The position numbers were made by a program, and so were the translations under genes. The notes under the pieces are model-generated. The model was not told where the DNA came from, ran no database searches, and saw nothing but the letters and a program-made list of their open reading frames with translations. Shown piece by piece: positions 17,514 through 26,032 of a stretch of 64,000 bases of DNA; the stretch's first letter is position 1, and each line of letters begins with the position of its first letter. The DNA lies in assembly GCF_024494725.1 (NCBI RefSeq), contig NZ_JANHDK010000002.1, positions 62,001 to 126,000 on the forward strand, written 5' to 3'. The DNA is from Haloplanus ruber (GTDB taxonomy: Archaea; Halobacteriota; Halobacteria; Halobacteriales; Haloferacaceae).

Positions 17514-18530
17514 ATGGACGCCCCGCTCTGGACGGACACACACGCCCCGAGCCTCGACGACTTGCCACAGTCGTCGGTCCGTGACCGCCTCCGGCGGGCG
17601 GTCGACGAGCCGATGAACCTCGTCGTCCAGGGGCCACCGGGGGCCGGCAAGACGGCGGCCGTCCGGGCCCTCGCCGAGGCCGCCCACGCGGACCCCGCAA
17701 ACGACCTCGTGGAGATCAACGTCGCGGACTTCTTCGGCCGTACGAAGAAGGAACTGCGGGAGGACCCCCGGTTCGAGCAGTTTCTCGCCGGGCGGTCCCG
17801 CATGGCGAAACGCGACATGATCAACCGCGTGCTGAAGGAATCCGCGAGCTACGCCCCGATGTCGGGCGACTACAAGACCATCGTCCTCGACAACGCCGAG
17901 GCGATCCGCGAGGACTTCCAACAGGCGCTCCGCCGGGTGATGGAGCAGTACCACCGCACCACCCAGTTCGTGATCGTCACCCGCCAGCCCTCGACGCTCA
18001 TCGCGCCCATCCGGTCCCGGTGTTTTCCGGTGCCGGTCCGGGCGCCGACGAGCGACGAAATCGAGGCCGTCGTCGAGGGAATCCTAACCGCCGAGGACGT
18101 CCCGTACGACGAGGACGGCCTGGAGTTCGTGTCCGGCTACGCCGAGGGCGACCTCCGGCGGGCGATCCTCGGCGCACAGACGACCGCCGAACAGGCCGAC
18201 GAGGTGACCATGTCGACGGTTCACGAGACGCTCCAAGACGTTGGCCACGACGACGACCTAGAGTCGGTGCTCGCCGCCGCGGAGGCCGGCAACCTGACCG
18301 ACGCCCGCAAGACCGTCGGGACGCTCCTCGACGACGAGGGGTACGATGGCCAGTCTCTACTCGTGGACCTACTGTCGGCGGCTCGCAGGCGCTACGACGG
18401 CGAGGAACTCGCCCACCTCCACCGCCTCGCCGGCGACATCGACCACGACTTGGTGACCGGGACCGACGACCGCCTCCACCTCGCGCACCTACTGTCGACG
18501 TGGGGCGCACGGGCCGAGGGGCAGTCGTGA
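17514..18530 (+). CDS. Replication factor C small-subunit-type clamp loader (RfcB-like)
   Basis: A 338-residue AAA+ ATPase related to the RFC small subunit, which loads the PCNA sliding clamp. Walker A is GPPGAGKT at residues 40-47; the SRC motif is at 168-170; the C-terminal lid has YAEGDLRRAILG. The Walker B box reads LDNAE (125-129) instead of the usual LDEAD, so the glutamate after the Asp is missing. That points to a divergent, possibly weakly hydrolysing subunit working with a canonical RfcS, as expected for haloarchaea with several small-subunit paralogues. Its TGA overlaps the GTG of the next gene. Confidence 0.85.
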   Translation: MDAPLWTDTHAPSLDDLPQSSVRDRLRRAVDEPMNLVVQGPPGAGKTAAVRALAEAAHADPANDLVEINVADFFGRTKKELREDPRFEQFLAGRSRMAKRDMINRVLKESASYAPMSGDYKTIVLDNAEAIREDFQQALRRVMEQYHRTTQFVIVTRQPSTLIAPIRSRCFPVPVRAPTSDEIEAVVEGILTAEDVPYDEDGLEFVSGYAEGDLRRAILGAQTTAEQADEVTMSTVHETLQDVGHDDDLESVLAAAEAGNLTDARKTVGTLLDDEGYDGQSLLVDLLSAARRRYDGEELAHLHRLAGDIDHDLVTGTDDRLHLAHLLSTWGARAEGQS

Positions 18531-19123
18531 GACTGGCACCCGGCGCTCGGCGGTACGCCCTCCCACCGCTCGTCGCCGCGGTGCCGCTCGCGTTCGTCGC
18601 CCCGCCACTGGCCGCGTTGGCGCTCGCGCTCGGCGGGTTCGTCGTCCACTTCTTCCGCGATCCGGCGCGGTCACCGCCGCCCCGAGGCGTGGTCTCACCG
18701 GCCGACGGCCGCGTCTCCGTCGTCCGCGAGGAGGACGGCCGTCTCCGCGTCGGCGTGTTCATGAACGTCACCGACGTGCACGTCCTTCGGGCACCGCGGG
18801 CGGGCGTCGTCGAGTCGCTGACCCACCGGCCGGGCGCCCACCGCCCCGCCTTCAGCAAGGACTCGGACCGCAACGAGCGCGTGGACGTGACTCTCGATAC
18901 CTGCGAGTGTTCGATGATCGCCGGCTGGTTCGCCCGCCGCATCCACCCCTACCTCTCGACGGGCGAGGAGGTGAGCCGGGGTGACCGGATCGGTCACATC
19001 GCCTTCGGGAGTCGGGCCGACGTCCTCCTGCCACCGGCGTACGACCGTGACGACCTGCTAGTCGCCGAGGGCGACACCGTGCGCGCCGGGGAGACGGTCG
19101 TGGCGCTTTCCGCGGCGGCCTGA
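18527..19123 (+). CDS. asd: Phosphatidylserine decarboxylase family protein (probable archaetidylserine decarboxylase)
   Basis: A 198-residue pyruvoyl-enzyme precursor that would decarboxylate archaetidylserine to archaetidylethanolamine at the membrane. It begins with two hydrophobic helices (YALPPLVAAVPLAFVAPP, LAALALALGGFVVHFF), then FRDPAR and VVSPADGRV, family hallmarks. The self-cleavage site is likely Gly-Ser in HIAFGSRADV near the C-terminus. The GTG start at 18527 overlaps the TGA of the preceding gene (GTGA), so the two are translationally coupled although functionally unrelated. Confidence 0.88.
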   Translation: MRLAPGARRYALPPLVAAVPLAFVAPPLAALALALGGFVVHFFRDPARSPPPRGVVSPADGRVSVVREEDGRLRVGVFMNVTDVHVLRAPRAGVVESLTHRPGAHRPAFSKDSDRNERVDVTLDTCECSMIAGWFARRIHPYLSTGEEVSRGDRIGHIAFGSRADVLLPPAYDRDDLLVAEGDTVRAGETVVALSAAA

Positions 19124-19130
19124 GTTGCGA

Positions 19131-20171
19131 TCACCGGAGAAGGTGGACGTGCCGAACGAGCGAGCCGTGAACCCGCCGTTCGAACGTGGTCTCGACGGTC
19201 CAACCAGCCGCGCGCGCTGCCTCGCTCCAGGAGCGGTCGCCGACGACGACGGCTCGCGGCGCCACCCGCCGTGCCTCCGTCAGCGCACCGCCCACGAGGT
19301 CAGCGAGCGAGTGGCGTTCGATCTTCGACTGGCGGCCGTAGGGTGCGTCGAAGACGACGGCGTCGATGGCGTTGCCATCTGCCAGAGAGGTCACCGACCT
19401 CTCGCTGTCGACGGCGTTGTCGTCAGCGAGCGGCAGACGGGTCGCGTCCCCGCGCAGGATCGTCGGCTCGGTGTCGAGATACGCCCGGCAGTTCTCGCGG
19501 GCGCCATGGACCATCTTCCACTGGGCGTCGATCCCGACAGGGCGAGCGCCGATCAGGCCCGCCTCGATCAGGGTGCCGCCGGTGCCACACATTGGATCGA
19601 GAAGCCGGTCCCCGGGACCGACGCCGGTCAGATTGACGAGCGCGCGGGCGTCGAGGGGGGACATACTCCCCGGCTGGAAGAACGGGCGGTCGGTGGGGCG
19701 GCGGTCGCCGTAGTCCCGGACGCTCTCGGCGGCGAGCCATCCGACGAGACAGGTGTCGCCCGCGAAACACGCCCGGAGTTCGTGGTCGGGGGAATCGAGG
19801 TCGACCGTGAAGCCACGGTCGACGAGCGTCGCTCCTAGGGCGCGCTCGACGCGACGGGTGTCGACGCCCGCCGTCCCCCGCACGTCGCGAGCGCGGACGG
19901 CGACGCTTCCCGTCCGGGCTATCGTCGCCGCCTCGACCAGTGCCCGGGCGGCGTCGACGCTCGCCGCGGCGCGGCCGAGCAGGTGGCTGGCGCGGTGCGT
20001 GTAGGCGAGCGACCGGAGGCGCTCGGCGTCGACGCCGCGGGCCGTCGCGAGACCGGGCGCAACCACCTCGACTCCCGTCGCCGCACACGCCGCTTCCCGG
20101 GCGGCGAAGGCGTCGTCCTCGCCCGCGAGTTCGAGACCGTACACGCGTCGTCGTCCGCGGCCCGGACGCAT
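19131..20171 (-). CDS. tRNA (guanine(10)-N(2))-dimethyltransferase (Trm-G10)
   Basis: A 346-residue SAM-dependent methyltransferase that modifies G10 of tRNA. The N-terminal half is a THUMP-type RNA-binding region; the C-terminal half is a Rossmann methyltransferase with LLDPMCGTGGTLIEAGL as SAM-binding motif and a catalytic FDAPYGRQS (D/N-PPY type) near residue 285. The segment FFQPGSMSPLDARALVNL between the domains is typical of this family. It converges with the decarboxylase gene, leaving 7 bp between stops. Confidence 0.9.
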   Translation of the reverse strand: MRPGRGRRRVYGLELAGEDDAFAAREAACAATGVEVVAPGLATARGVDAERLRSLAYTHRASHLLGRAAASVDAARALVEAATIARTGSVAVRARDVRGTAGVDTRRVERALGATLVDRGFTVDLDSPDHELRACFAGDTCLVGWLAAESVRDYGDRRPTDRPFFQPGSMSPLDARALVNLTGVGPGDRLLDPMCGTGGTLIEAGLIGARPVGIDAQWKMVHGARENCRAYLDTEPTILRGDATRLPLADDNAVDSERSVTSLADGNAIDAVVFDAPYGRQSKIERHSLADLVGGALTEARRVAPRAVVVGDRSWSEAARAAGWTVETTFERRVHGSLVRHVHLLR

Positions 20172-20240
20172 GAGGATACCGGACCGTCACCGACCGCTCC
20201 CGGAATTGACGTATCAGCTACGCGCACCAACCTTTTTGAA

Positions 20241-20250
20241 CCTTAAATAC
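20241..20250 (+). promoter_or_regulatory. TATA box of tbp
   Basis: CCTTAAATAC, centred 23 bp before the tbp ATG, in the A/T-rich stretch 20230-20266. ACTTAAGT at 20253-20260 is a second, palindromic A/T element where TBP could bind its own promoter (inference). Confidence 0.55.
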
Positions 20251-20267
20251 GACACTTAAGTCGATAC

Positions 20268-20828
20268 ATGACCGATCCCAAGGAGACGATAAACATCGAG
20301 AACGTGGTGGCTTCTACCGGCATCGGGCAGGAACTCGATCTTCAGAGTGTCGCCATGGACTTGGAGGGGGCCGATTACGACCCCGAGCAGTTTCCCGGGC
20401 TCGTCTATCGGACACAGAACCCGAAGTCGGCGGCACTGATCTTCCGGTCCGGCAAAATCGTCTGCACGGGCGCGAAGTCGACGGCGGACGTCCACGAGAG
20501 CCTCCACATCGTCTTCGATAAGCTCCGCGACCTCCGAATCAACGTCGACGAGGAACCCGACATCGTCGTCCAGAACATCGTCACGAGCGCGGATCTGGGG
20601 CGCAACCTCAACCTGAACGCCATCGCCATCGGACTGGGACTGGAGAACATCGAATACGAACCCGAGCAGTTCCCCGGTCTGGTCTACCGACTCGACGACC
20701 CCGACGTGGTCGCGCTCCTCTTTGGCTCCGGCAAACTCGTCATCACGGGCGGCAAGCAGCCCGAGGACGCCGAGGAAGCCGTCGACGTCATCGTCTCCCG
20801 GCTCGAAGAACTCGGTCTCCTGGGATAA
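20268..20828 (+). CDS. tbp: TATA-box-binding protein
   Basis: A 186-residue general transcription factor made of two direct repeats of about 90 residues. The pairing is visible as INIENVVASTGIGQELDLQS versus IVVQNIVTSADLGRNLNLNA, and YDPEQFPGLVYR versus YEPEQFPGLVYR. It binds promoter TATA elements and recruits TFB and RNA polymerase. Haloarchaea often carry several TBP genes; this one looks like a canonical full-length copy. The next gene starts 9 bp after its stop. Confidence 0.97.
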   Translation: MTDPKETINIENVVASTGIGQELDLQSVAMDLEGADYDPEQFPGLVYRTQNPKSAALIFRSGKIVCTGAKSTADVHESLHIVFDKLRDLRINVDEEPDIVVQNIVTSADLGRNLNLNAIAIGLGLENIEYEPEQFPGLVYRLDDPDVVALLFGSGKLVITGGKQPEDAEEAVDVIVSRLEELGLLG

Positions 20829-20837
20829 CCGACGCAG

Positions 20838-21212
20838 ATGGGTCCTTTGCAGACGGGTGTCGGGTCGGCGCCGCCGCTCGCCGTCGCCGGCACCGTCGCC
20901 CTCTTTGCGCTGTTTCTCTCCGTAACCGCCCACCTCGCCGCCCGGAACGTTCTCGGCGACGTGCCGATCAAGAACGCGTTCCTGGTTGGCCCCGTCCCCG
21001 CCGGGGTCGCCGTCGTCGCGGCGGCGCTGGAACTCCCTTCCATCCCCGCGGTGCTGGTCGCACTCGCCCTCGATGCCGTCCTCGTGTGGTACGTCTACGA
21101 CCTCGACCGCCGGTTCACCGCCGGCGTCACGGCCATCCACGCCGTCATCAGCGTCATCCTAGGGAGCGTTATCTTCAGCCTCTACGTGCTCGTCCGCTCG
21201 GCCCCGGGGTGA
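20838..21212 (+). CDS. Four-helix membrane protein of unknown function
   Basis: A 124-residue, almost wholly hydrophobic protein (AVAGTVALFALFLSVTAHLA, KNAFLVGPVPAGVAVVAAAL, AVLVALALDAVLVWYVYD, AVISVILGSVIFSLYVLV), suggesting four membrane helices. It sits 9 bp after tbp, an arrangement I believe recurs in haloarchaea, and probably shares its transcript. Its last 54 bases overlap the convergent gene 21159-21440. Confidence 0.75.
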   Translation: MGPLQTGVGSAPPLAVAGTVALFALFLSVTAHLAARNVLGDVPIKNAFLVGPVPAGVAVVAAALELPSIPAVLVALALDAVLVWYVYDLDRRFTAGVTAIHAVISVILGSVIFSLYVLVRSAPG

Positions 21213-21440
21213 CCACAGCGCGCCGACGGCCGTCCGGACGCTCCGCACCCCCAGCGCCCCGAACACGGAGGCGACGCCGATACCGACACCGGTCGCCGCC
21301 GCCCCAACGTCACCCAGTAGGAGTCCAACCGCGTAGGTGGCGATACCGAGCGCAGCCCCGGCCGAACAGAGCGAGTCGACCGCGTCGACCGGCGATTCGA
21401 CCGACGGTAGCAGGTCGTGGTCGGTGGTCGCGGAGCTCAT
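21159..21440 (-). CDS. Small two-helix membrane protein, overlapping its convergent neighbour
   Basis: A 93-residue protein: an acidic N-terminus (MSSATTDHDLLPSVESPVD), two hydrophobic segments (AGAALGIATYAVGLLLGD, AATGVGIGVASVFGALG), and an acidic tail. A minus-strand TATA-like ATATATACA lies about 35-45 bp upstream of the ATG in the A/T-rich patch 21460-21500, which supports transcription from here. The 54-bp antisense overlap with the tbp-linked gene is unusual, so one of the two C-termini may be shorter in reality. Confidence 0.55.
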   Translation of the reverse strand: MSSATTDHDLLPSVESPVDAVDSLCSAGAALGIATYAVGLLLGDVGAAATGVGIGVASVFGALGVRSVRTAVGALWSPRGRADEHVEAEDNAP

Positions 21441-21562
21441 ACCGTGCCCTTTGTTCTCAGGGAACACATAAGTTGTGTATATATTCATTATAGAATCTGA
21501 TTGAACTTTCCTGGCACGGGGTGACGGCAACTCCTATTGACGGCGCCACCCAAGTACGGGCG

Positions 21563-22597
21563 ATGGGGCCACGAGCGTTGCTGTGGAACGACGACGAACG
21601 CCGGCCGCGGGCACTCCTCCGGGTCGCGTTGCTCGTCGTCGTCACCGTGTTGTTGACCGTCGGGACGAGCCTGGGTGTTGGCGCTACGGGGAGTATCAGG
21701 GCGCTGCAGGGGGCGCTGACGGCGGCAGTCGGCGAGGCCGTCGCCGCGGCCGTCGGGACCGTCGTGAGCATCGCCCTCGTGGGGGGTGTCGTCTCGCTGT
21801 CGGTGGTGATCGCCGGACGGTACGTCGACCGGCGTCGACTGCGCGATTTCGGCTTCCGGCTGGATCGGGACTGGTGGCTCGATCTCGGGTTCGGTCTCGC
21901 GCTCGGCGCGGGGCTGATGACGCTCGTGTTCGGCGTCTCACTTGCCGCCGGATGGCTGCGGGTCACGGGGACCCTCGACCCACGCGATGACTTCGTCGCC
22001 CGCTTTCTCGTCTTGATCGCTGTCTTTCTCGTCGTCGGCGTCTACGAGGAACTGCTCGCGCGGGGCTATCTCCTGACGAACGCCGCGGAGGGGCTGGCCG
22101 GATGGATAGGGCGTCGGGGCGCCGTCGGCGTCGCCGTCCTCTGCTCGTCGCTCGTGTTCGGTCTCGCACACGCCAACAACCCGAACGCGACGACGCTGAG
22201 CACCGCCGCCATCGTCCTCGCGGGAGGGATGCTCGCGGCGGGATACGTCCTGACGGGCGAACTCGCCGTGCCCATCGGTCTCCACATCACCTGGAACCTG
22301 TTTCAGGGCGGCGTCTACGGCTTTCCCGTCTCCGGTCTCGGCGTCGACACGAGCCTCCTCGTCGTCGAGGTGTCGGGACCGCGACTCCTCACGGGCGGGA
22401 ACTTCGGCCCCGAGGCCGGCCTACTCGGGGTCGGCGCGATGGCCGTCGGAACGGTTGCCATCGCCCTGTGGGCGCGGTGGCGCACGGGACACGTGGGGAT
22501 CGACCCGTCGGTGACGACCCCAGACCTGCGGGAGACGGGCGAGGAACGGGAGGTCGACAGCGACCGCTGGGAACCGACGCCGGGCGACCGGGAGTGA
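21563..22597 (+). CDS. CPBP family intramembrane metalloprotease
   Basis: A 344-residue polytopic protein of the CAAX-protease/Abi (CPBP) family, which cleaves within the membrane. The catalytic motifs are present: EELLARG (EExxxR) near residue 165, FGLAHANNPN near 204, and HITWNLFQGG near 245. About eight hydrophobic segments are visible, and the C-terminus is a soluble acidic tail. ATG at 21563 gives MGPRALLWNDDERRP; a start 14 codons earlier is less likely. Substrate unknown; some bacterial relatives confer bacteriocin immunity or process prenylated proteins. Confidence 0.88.
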   Translation: MGPRALLWNDDERRPRALLRVALLVVVTVLLTVGTSLGVGATGSIRALQGALTAAVGEAVAAAVGTVVSIALVGGVVSLSVVIAGRYVDRRRLRDFGFRLDRDWWLDLGFGLALGAGLMTLVFGVSLAAGWLRVTGTLDPRDDFVARFLVLIAVFLVVGVYEELLARGYLLTNAAEGLAGWIGRRGAVGVAVLCSSLVFGLAHANNPNATTLSTAAIVLAGGMLAAGYVLTGELAVPIGLHITWNLFQGGVYGFPVSGLGVDTSLLVVEVSGPRLLTGGNFGPEAGLLGVGAMAVGTVAIALWARWRTGHVGIDPSVTTPDLRETGEEREVDSDRWEPTPGDRE

Positions 22598-22647
22598 CCG
22601 TCGGGTACCCAAACTCGCTTCACCCCCGTCGCCGTAGTGAGGGGTAG

Positions 22648-23085
22648 ATGCGCCTCCCGCTGTCCCGGTTCAAACGCCCGCTTCTGTACGTCATGGGGCC
22701 GCTCTACGTCGTCGCCGGCGTCCTGCATTTCGTCGTTCCCGAACTGTACGTTCAGATCGTGCCGCCGGCGCTCCCCGCGCCGCTCGCGCTCGTCTATCTG
22801 TCCGGGATCGCCGAAGTCGGCGTTGGGGTCGGCGTGCTGGTGCCGCGGACGCGACGGTACGCGGCGTGGGCGACGGTCGCGTTGCTCGTCGCCGTCTTCC
22901 CCGCAAACGTCTACATGGCCGTCTCGATGGTCGTCGTCGAGGGGGCGCCCGGCGGCGGCGATCCCTCGGCGTTCGCTCGCTGGGTGCGACTACCGCTACA
23001 GGGCGTGTTGATTCTCTGGGCGTACTGGTACACGGGCGATGCCACGGACGGCGACGCTACTCAACCAGCCGCTCGATTTCGGTGA
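22648..23085 (+). CDS. DoxX-like membrane protein
   Basis: A 145-residue protein with four hydrophobic helices ([72 protein letters not shown]). The HFVVPELY and [19 protein letters not shown] segments resemble DoxX/DoxD-related quinone-binding membrane proteins. No redox partner is adjacent. Its end overlaps the convergent hisG gene by 29 bp. Confidence 0.7.
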   Translation: MRLPLSRFKRPLLYVMGPLYVVAGVLHFVVPELYVQIVPPALPAPLALVYLSGIAEVGVGVGVLVPRTRRYAAWATVALLVAVFPANVYMAVSMVVVEGAPGGGDPSAFARWVRLPLQGVLILWAYWYTGDATDGDATQPAARFR

Positions 23086-23902
23086 CGAGGATGTCGCTCG
23101 CGCCAATCGCCTGCAGGTCGTTGATGACGCCGAAGACGGCCTGTTCCTCGACGACGGCGTGGACCGCCACGTCGTCGGTGCCCGCCACGTCCATCACCGT
23201 CGGGCCGCCCATGCCGGGCAACACGTCCCGTACGTCGTCGAGGCGGTCCTCGGGCACGTTCAACATCAGGTAGCGGCGGTCCTCGGCCGCGAGGACGGAC
23301 TCGAAGGCCGTCACGAGTTGTTGCACCTTCTCGTTGTCGACGGCGTCGGGGTGAGCGACCAGGCGGACGGAACTCGCGAGCACCTCCGCAATCTCGGTCA
23401 GACGGTTGACCCGCAGCGTCGTCCCCGTCGACGTGATGTCGACGATGGCGTCGGCCATGTCGACGTGAGGCGTCAGCTCCGTCGCACCAGTCACCTCGAC
23501 CACCTCGGCGTCGACCCCCTGTTCGGCGAAGAAGTCGCGGGTGATTCGGGGGAACTCGGTGGCGACGGTGCCCCCGTCGAGATCCGCGACCGTCTCGATC
23601 CGGCCGTCCTCGGGCGCCGCGACGACGAGTCGACACCGACCGAACTCCAGATCCAGTAGGTCGGTCAGGTCGTGACCCGACTCGCGGACCTGATCCAGGC
23701 CGGTGATCCCGACCGCGGCCGCGCCATCAGCGACGTACTCGGGAATGTCGGCCGCACGAGCGAACAGCGCCGTCACGTCGGGATCAACCGTGTCCGCGTA
23801 CAGTTTCCGGTCCGCGCCGCCCTGGAGGTGTAGCCCGGCGCGTTCGAGCAGGTCTATCGACGGATCGTGCAGGCGGCCCTTGTTGGGGACGGCGATGCGC
23901 AT
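23057..23902 (-). CDS. hisG: ATP phosphoribosyltransferase (long form)
   Basis: A 281-residue enzyme catalysing the first step of histidine biosynthesis, joining ATP and PRPP. It begins [19 protein letters not shown], contains [25 protein letters not shown] and the PRPP-binding-type loop [14 protein letters not shown]. The C-terminal approx. 75 residues ([20 protein letters not shown] onward) form the ACT-like regulatory domain of the long form, so feedback by histidine is expected. The gene is isolated from other his genes, as usual in haloarchaea. Confidence 0.94.
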   Translation of the reverse strand: MRIAVPNKGRLHDPSIDLLERAGLHLQGGADRKLYADTVDPDVTALFARAADIPEYVADGAAAVGITGLDQVRESGHDLTDLLDLEFGRCRLVVAAPEDGRIETVADLDGGTVATEFPRITRDFFAEQGVDAEVVEVTGATELTPHVDMADAIVDITSTGTTLRVNRLTEIAEVLASSVRLVAHPDAVDNEKVQQLVTAFESVLAAEDRRYLMLNVPEDRLDDVRDVLPGMGGPTVMDVAGTDDVAVHAVVEEQAVFGVINDLQAIGASDILVTEIERLVE

Positions 23903-24003
23903 TATCGGACTGTCGCGGGCAGGGGGGAATTGCTTTTCGGGGGCGGGGTCGCGTGACCGCAGGGTGCTGTGGCCGCGAACCGGGTGCGCCGCCGGAGCGC
24001 CGG

Positions 24004-25305
24004 CTACGCTGCTCGCAACGCTGCGGCGACCCGTCGGCTCACCGCCGGCGTCGCCCGCGCTCGTGCCGCGACGGTCAGATACGTCGCGGCGTCGTCGCGG
24101 AGCCAAGAGGTCCGGACACTTTCACCCTCGATAGACAGTTCCTCGTCGGCCCGCGCCAGCTGATCGGCGAGTCCGGTCGTGGCGTGCCGCGTCAGCGCCG
24201 GGTCCGCCGGCGACGCCTCGGCGGCGCGAAGCGCCTCGATAGCGGCCGTCCGCACGGCGTTCACGTCCGCGGCCGACTCGAGGGCGAACGTCTCGCCCTC
24301 GCGCACCTGCTCGCGGAGGGACCGGAAGGCCGCAAGCGTGACGAAGGAGGCGTGGGCCCACGTGAGTGCCTCGGCGGGTGCGGCGTCGGTCCAGTCGTCG
24401 TCGTCCGACGGATCGACCGGTCGGAAGAGTTCCTCCAGCGCCTCGGCGGCCGGCGTGTCCGCGACATCGACCCCATCGATCCGCCACGGCTCCCGCGGGT
24501 CGACCGACGACAGGGCGTCCTGCTCGTCCTCGAACGCCTCGTGCAGTCGCCGTCGGGCGTCGATCAGTCGCGGTCGGAGGTCGACGGGGTCGTCGAGCGA
24601 CGCGGTCAGCCGGTCGTAGCAGTGGGCGGCGTCCTCGACGGCGACGCGGGCGCGTTCGACCTCCTCGGCAATCTCGCCGACTCCGAGCGAGGTGCCGGGG
24701 CGATAGCGGCGGGGTTCGCCGATGATGTGGCTCCGACCGGACACAATTCGGTCTTCGATGGCGGCGTGGACGAGCATCGCCTCGACGGGGTCGGCACCGA
24801 CGTAGCGCCACCGCTCTCGGAGTGCCCGCCGGTCCGCCCGGACCGTCTCGGCCTCGGCCGCGAGGTCCTCCCGGGTCAGCCCCGCGTCGATGGCCCGCCA
24901 CGCGCCGGCGGCAAAGCGTGCCTCGGCCCGCGCGTCCGCGAAGGCCAGCAGCCGCTCGAACGGGGTCGAGGCCTCGGCCGACGCCGAGAGTCGCTCGGCG
25001 GCGCGGCGACGCGCGTCGCGAAGCTTCTCGCGGATGGCGCCGTTCGGAATCTCGTCGGGACCGAGGCTCGCGGGCACCGCATCGAGAAGCGACCGCGCCC
25101 GGCGTTCGGTCGCGGCGAGGTGATCGGAGCCGATATCGACCGGGAGCCGTGCGGGAACCGTCGGCGCCGAGTCGCTGGCGACGGCACGGACGGCGGCGGC
25201 GTCGAGTTCGGGGGGAACAGACTCCGAGTCGAGGGGGTTCGCGCCGCTACAACCGGCGAGGGCTCCGAGGAGAGCGAGCGCCCCCCGTCGGCTGAGGCGA
25301 GTCAT
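24004..25305 (-). CDS. Large helical Tat lipoprotein, unknown function
   Basis: A 433-residue predicted lipoprotein: RR-containing signal ([16 protein letters not shown]) with the lipobox cysteine at about residue 19, then a long Ala/Arg/Glu-rich, almost entirely helical region with no recognisable domain. Several segments could be packed helical repeats ([38 protein letters not shown]). The ATG overlaps the TGA of the upstream lipoprotein gene (25302-25305), so the two are translationally coupled and likely act together at the outer membrane face. Confidence 0.7.
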   Translation of the reverse strand: MTRLSRRGALALLGALAGCSGANPLDSESVPPELDAAAVRAVASDSAPTVPARLPVDIGSDHLAATERRARSLLDAVPASLGPDEIPNGAIREKLRDARRRAAERLSASAEASTPFERLLAFADARAEARFAAGAWRAIDAGLTREDLAAEAETVRADRRALRERWRYVGADPVEAMLVHAAIEDRIVSGRSHIIGEPRRYRPGTSLGVGEIAEEVERARVAVEDAAHCYDRLTASLDDPVDLRPRLIDARRRLHEAFEDEQDALSSVDPREPWRIDGVDVADTPAAEALEELFRPVDPSDDDDWTDAAPAEALTWAHASFVTLAAFRSLREQVREGETFALESAADVNAVRTAAIEALRAAEASPADPALTRHATTGLADQLARADEELSIEGESVRTSWLRDDAATYLTVAARARATPAVSRRVAAALRAA

Positions 25306-25949
25306 CGCGCTCCTCCGTCGTCGCTCCGGTTCCGCCGGCGTCGCAGGTGCTCGTTGCTCCGCTCGCAGGTGCCCGAGCCGCGACTCGACCCGTAGCTGCT
25401 CACGTCGTCGGGGTCGAGCGCCTCGGGGATGCGGATCAGCGTCACGAGCACGTCGCGGGCGTCGGTCTCACAGGCGACGTCCGCGTCGCGGTAGTAGCGG
25501 GCGTAGTCGGTGTCGACTTCCGTCTCCGACCAGCGGACGTGACAGAGGTCCTGCGTAAAACACTCGCGGATGCCGGCCTGGTCGACGTACACCGTGGCGG
25601 CGTCGTAGTCGGTCGCGTCGAGAAAGTCGCGAGCGTCCGCGGCGCCGTCGACGTCGGCGATGGAGATCGCGGCCGCGTCGTCGGCGTCGGCGACGAAGCG
25701 GCGGGTAGTCCAGTGTCGGCGCCGCGCGTCGTCGTCCGTGCCTGGCTGGGTCGTCGGCCGGTCGCCGGACCAGAGAATCGGCCCGGGATCGGAGCTGCGG
25801 AGGCTGTGTGACTCGGGGTCGAAGGCGACGTTGTCGGTGGTTTCGGGCGGATAAGTCGACGACGACTCGCCGGAACAGCCGGCGAGGCCGACGCCTGCGA
25901 GCAGCGTCGCTACGCGCTGGAGGGTTCGTCTTCGCGTCGTGGAGGGCAT
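25302..25949 (-). CDS. Tat lipoprotein partner, unknown function
   Basis: A 215-residue predicted lipoprotein: Tat signal TTRRRTLQRVATLLAGVGLA followed by the lipobox cysteine, then a soluble domain with three to four Cys (RECFTQDLCHVRW, VACETDARD, SGTCERSN) that could form disulfides outside the cell. It ends in a basic tail (HLRRRRNRSDDGG). It is the first gene of a two-gene unit with the 433-residue lipoprotein (4-bp ATGA overlap). No family recognised. Confidence 0.7.
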   Translation of the reverse strand: MPSTTRRRTLQRVATLLAGVGLAGCSGESSSTYPPETTDNVAFDPESHSLRSSDPGPILWSGDRPTTQPGTDDDARRRHWTTRRFVADADDAAAISIADVDGAADARDFLDATDYDAATVYVDQAGIRECFTQDLCHVRWSETEVDTDYARYYRDADVACETDARDVLVTLIRIPEALDPDDVSSYGSSRGSGTCERSNEHLRRRRNRSDDGGAR

Positions 25950-26032
25950 CTTCCGCCACACTCCCGGAGCGACGCCTAAATCTCTTTTTGCCGATCCCCG
26001 GCGCTTAACTCGCCCGGGGGATCAGGAGGGGT

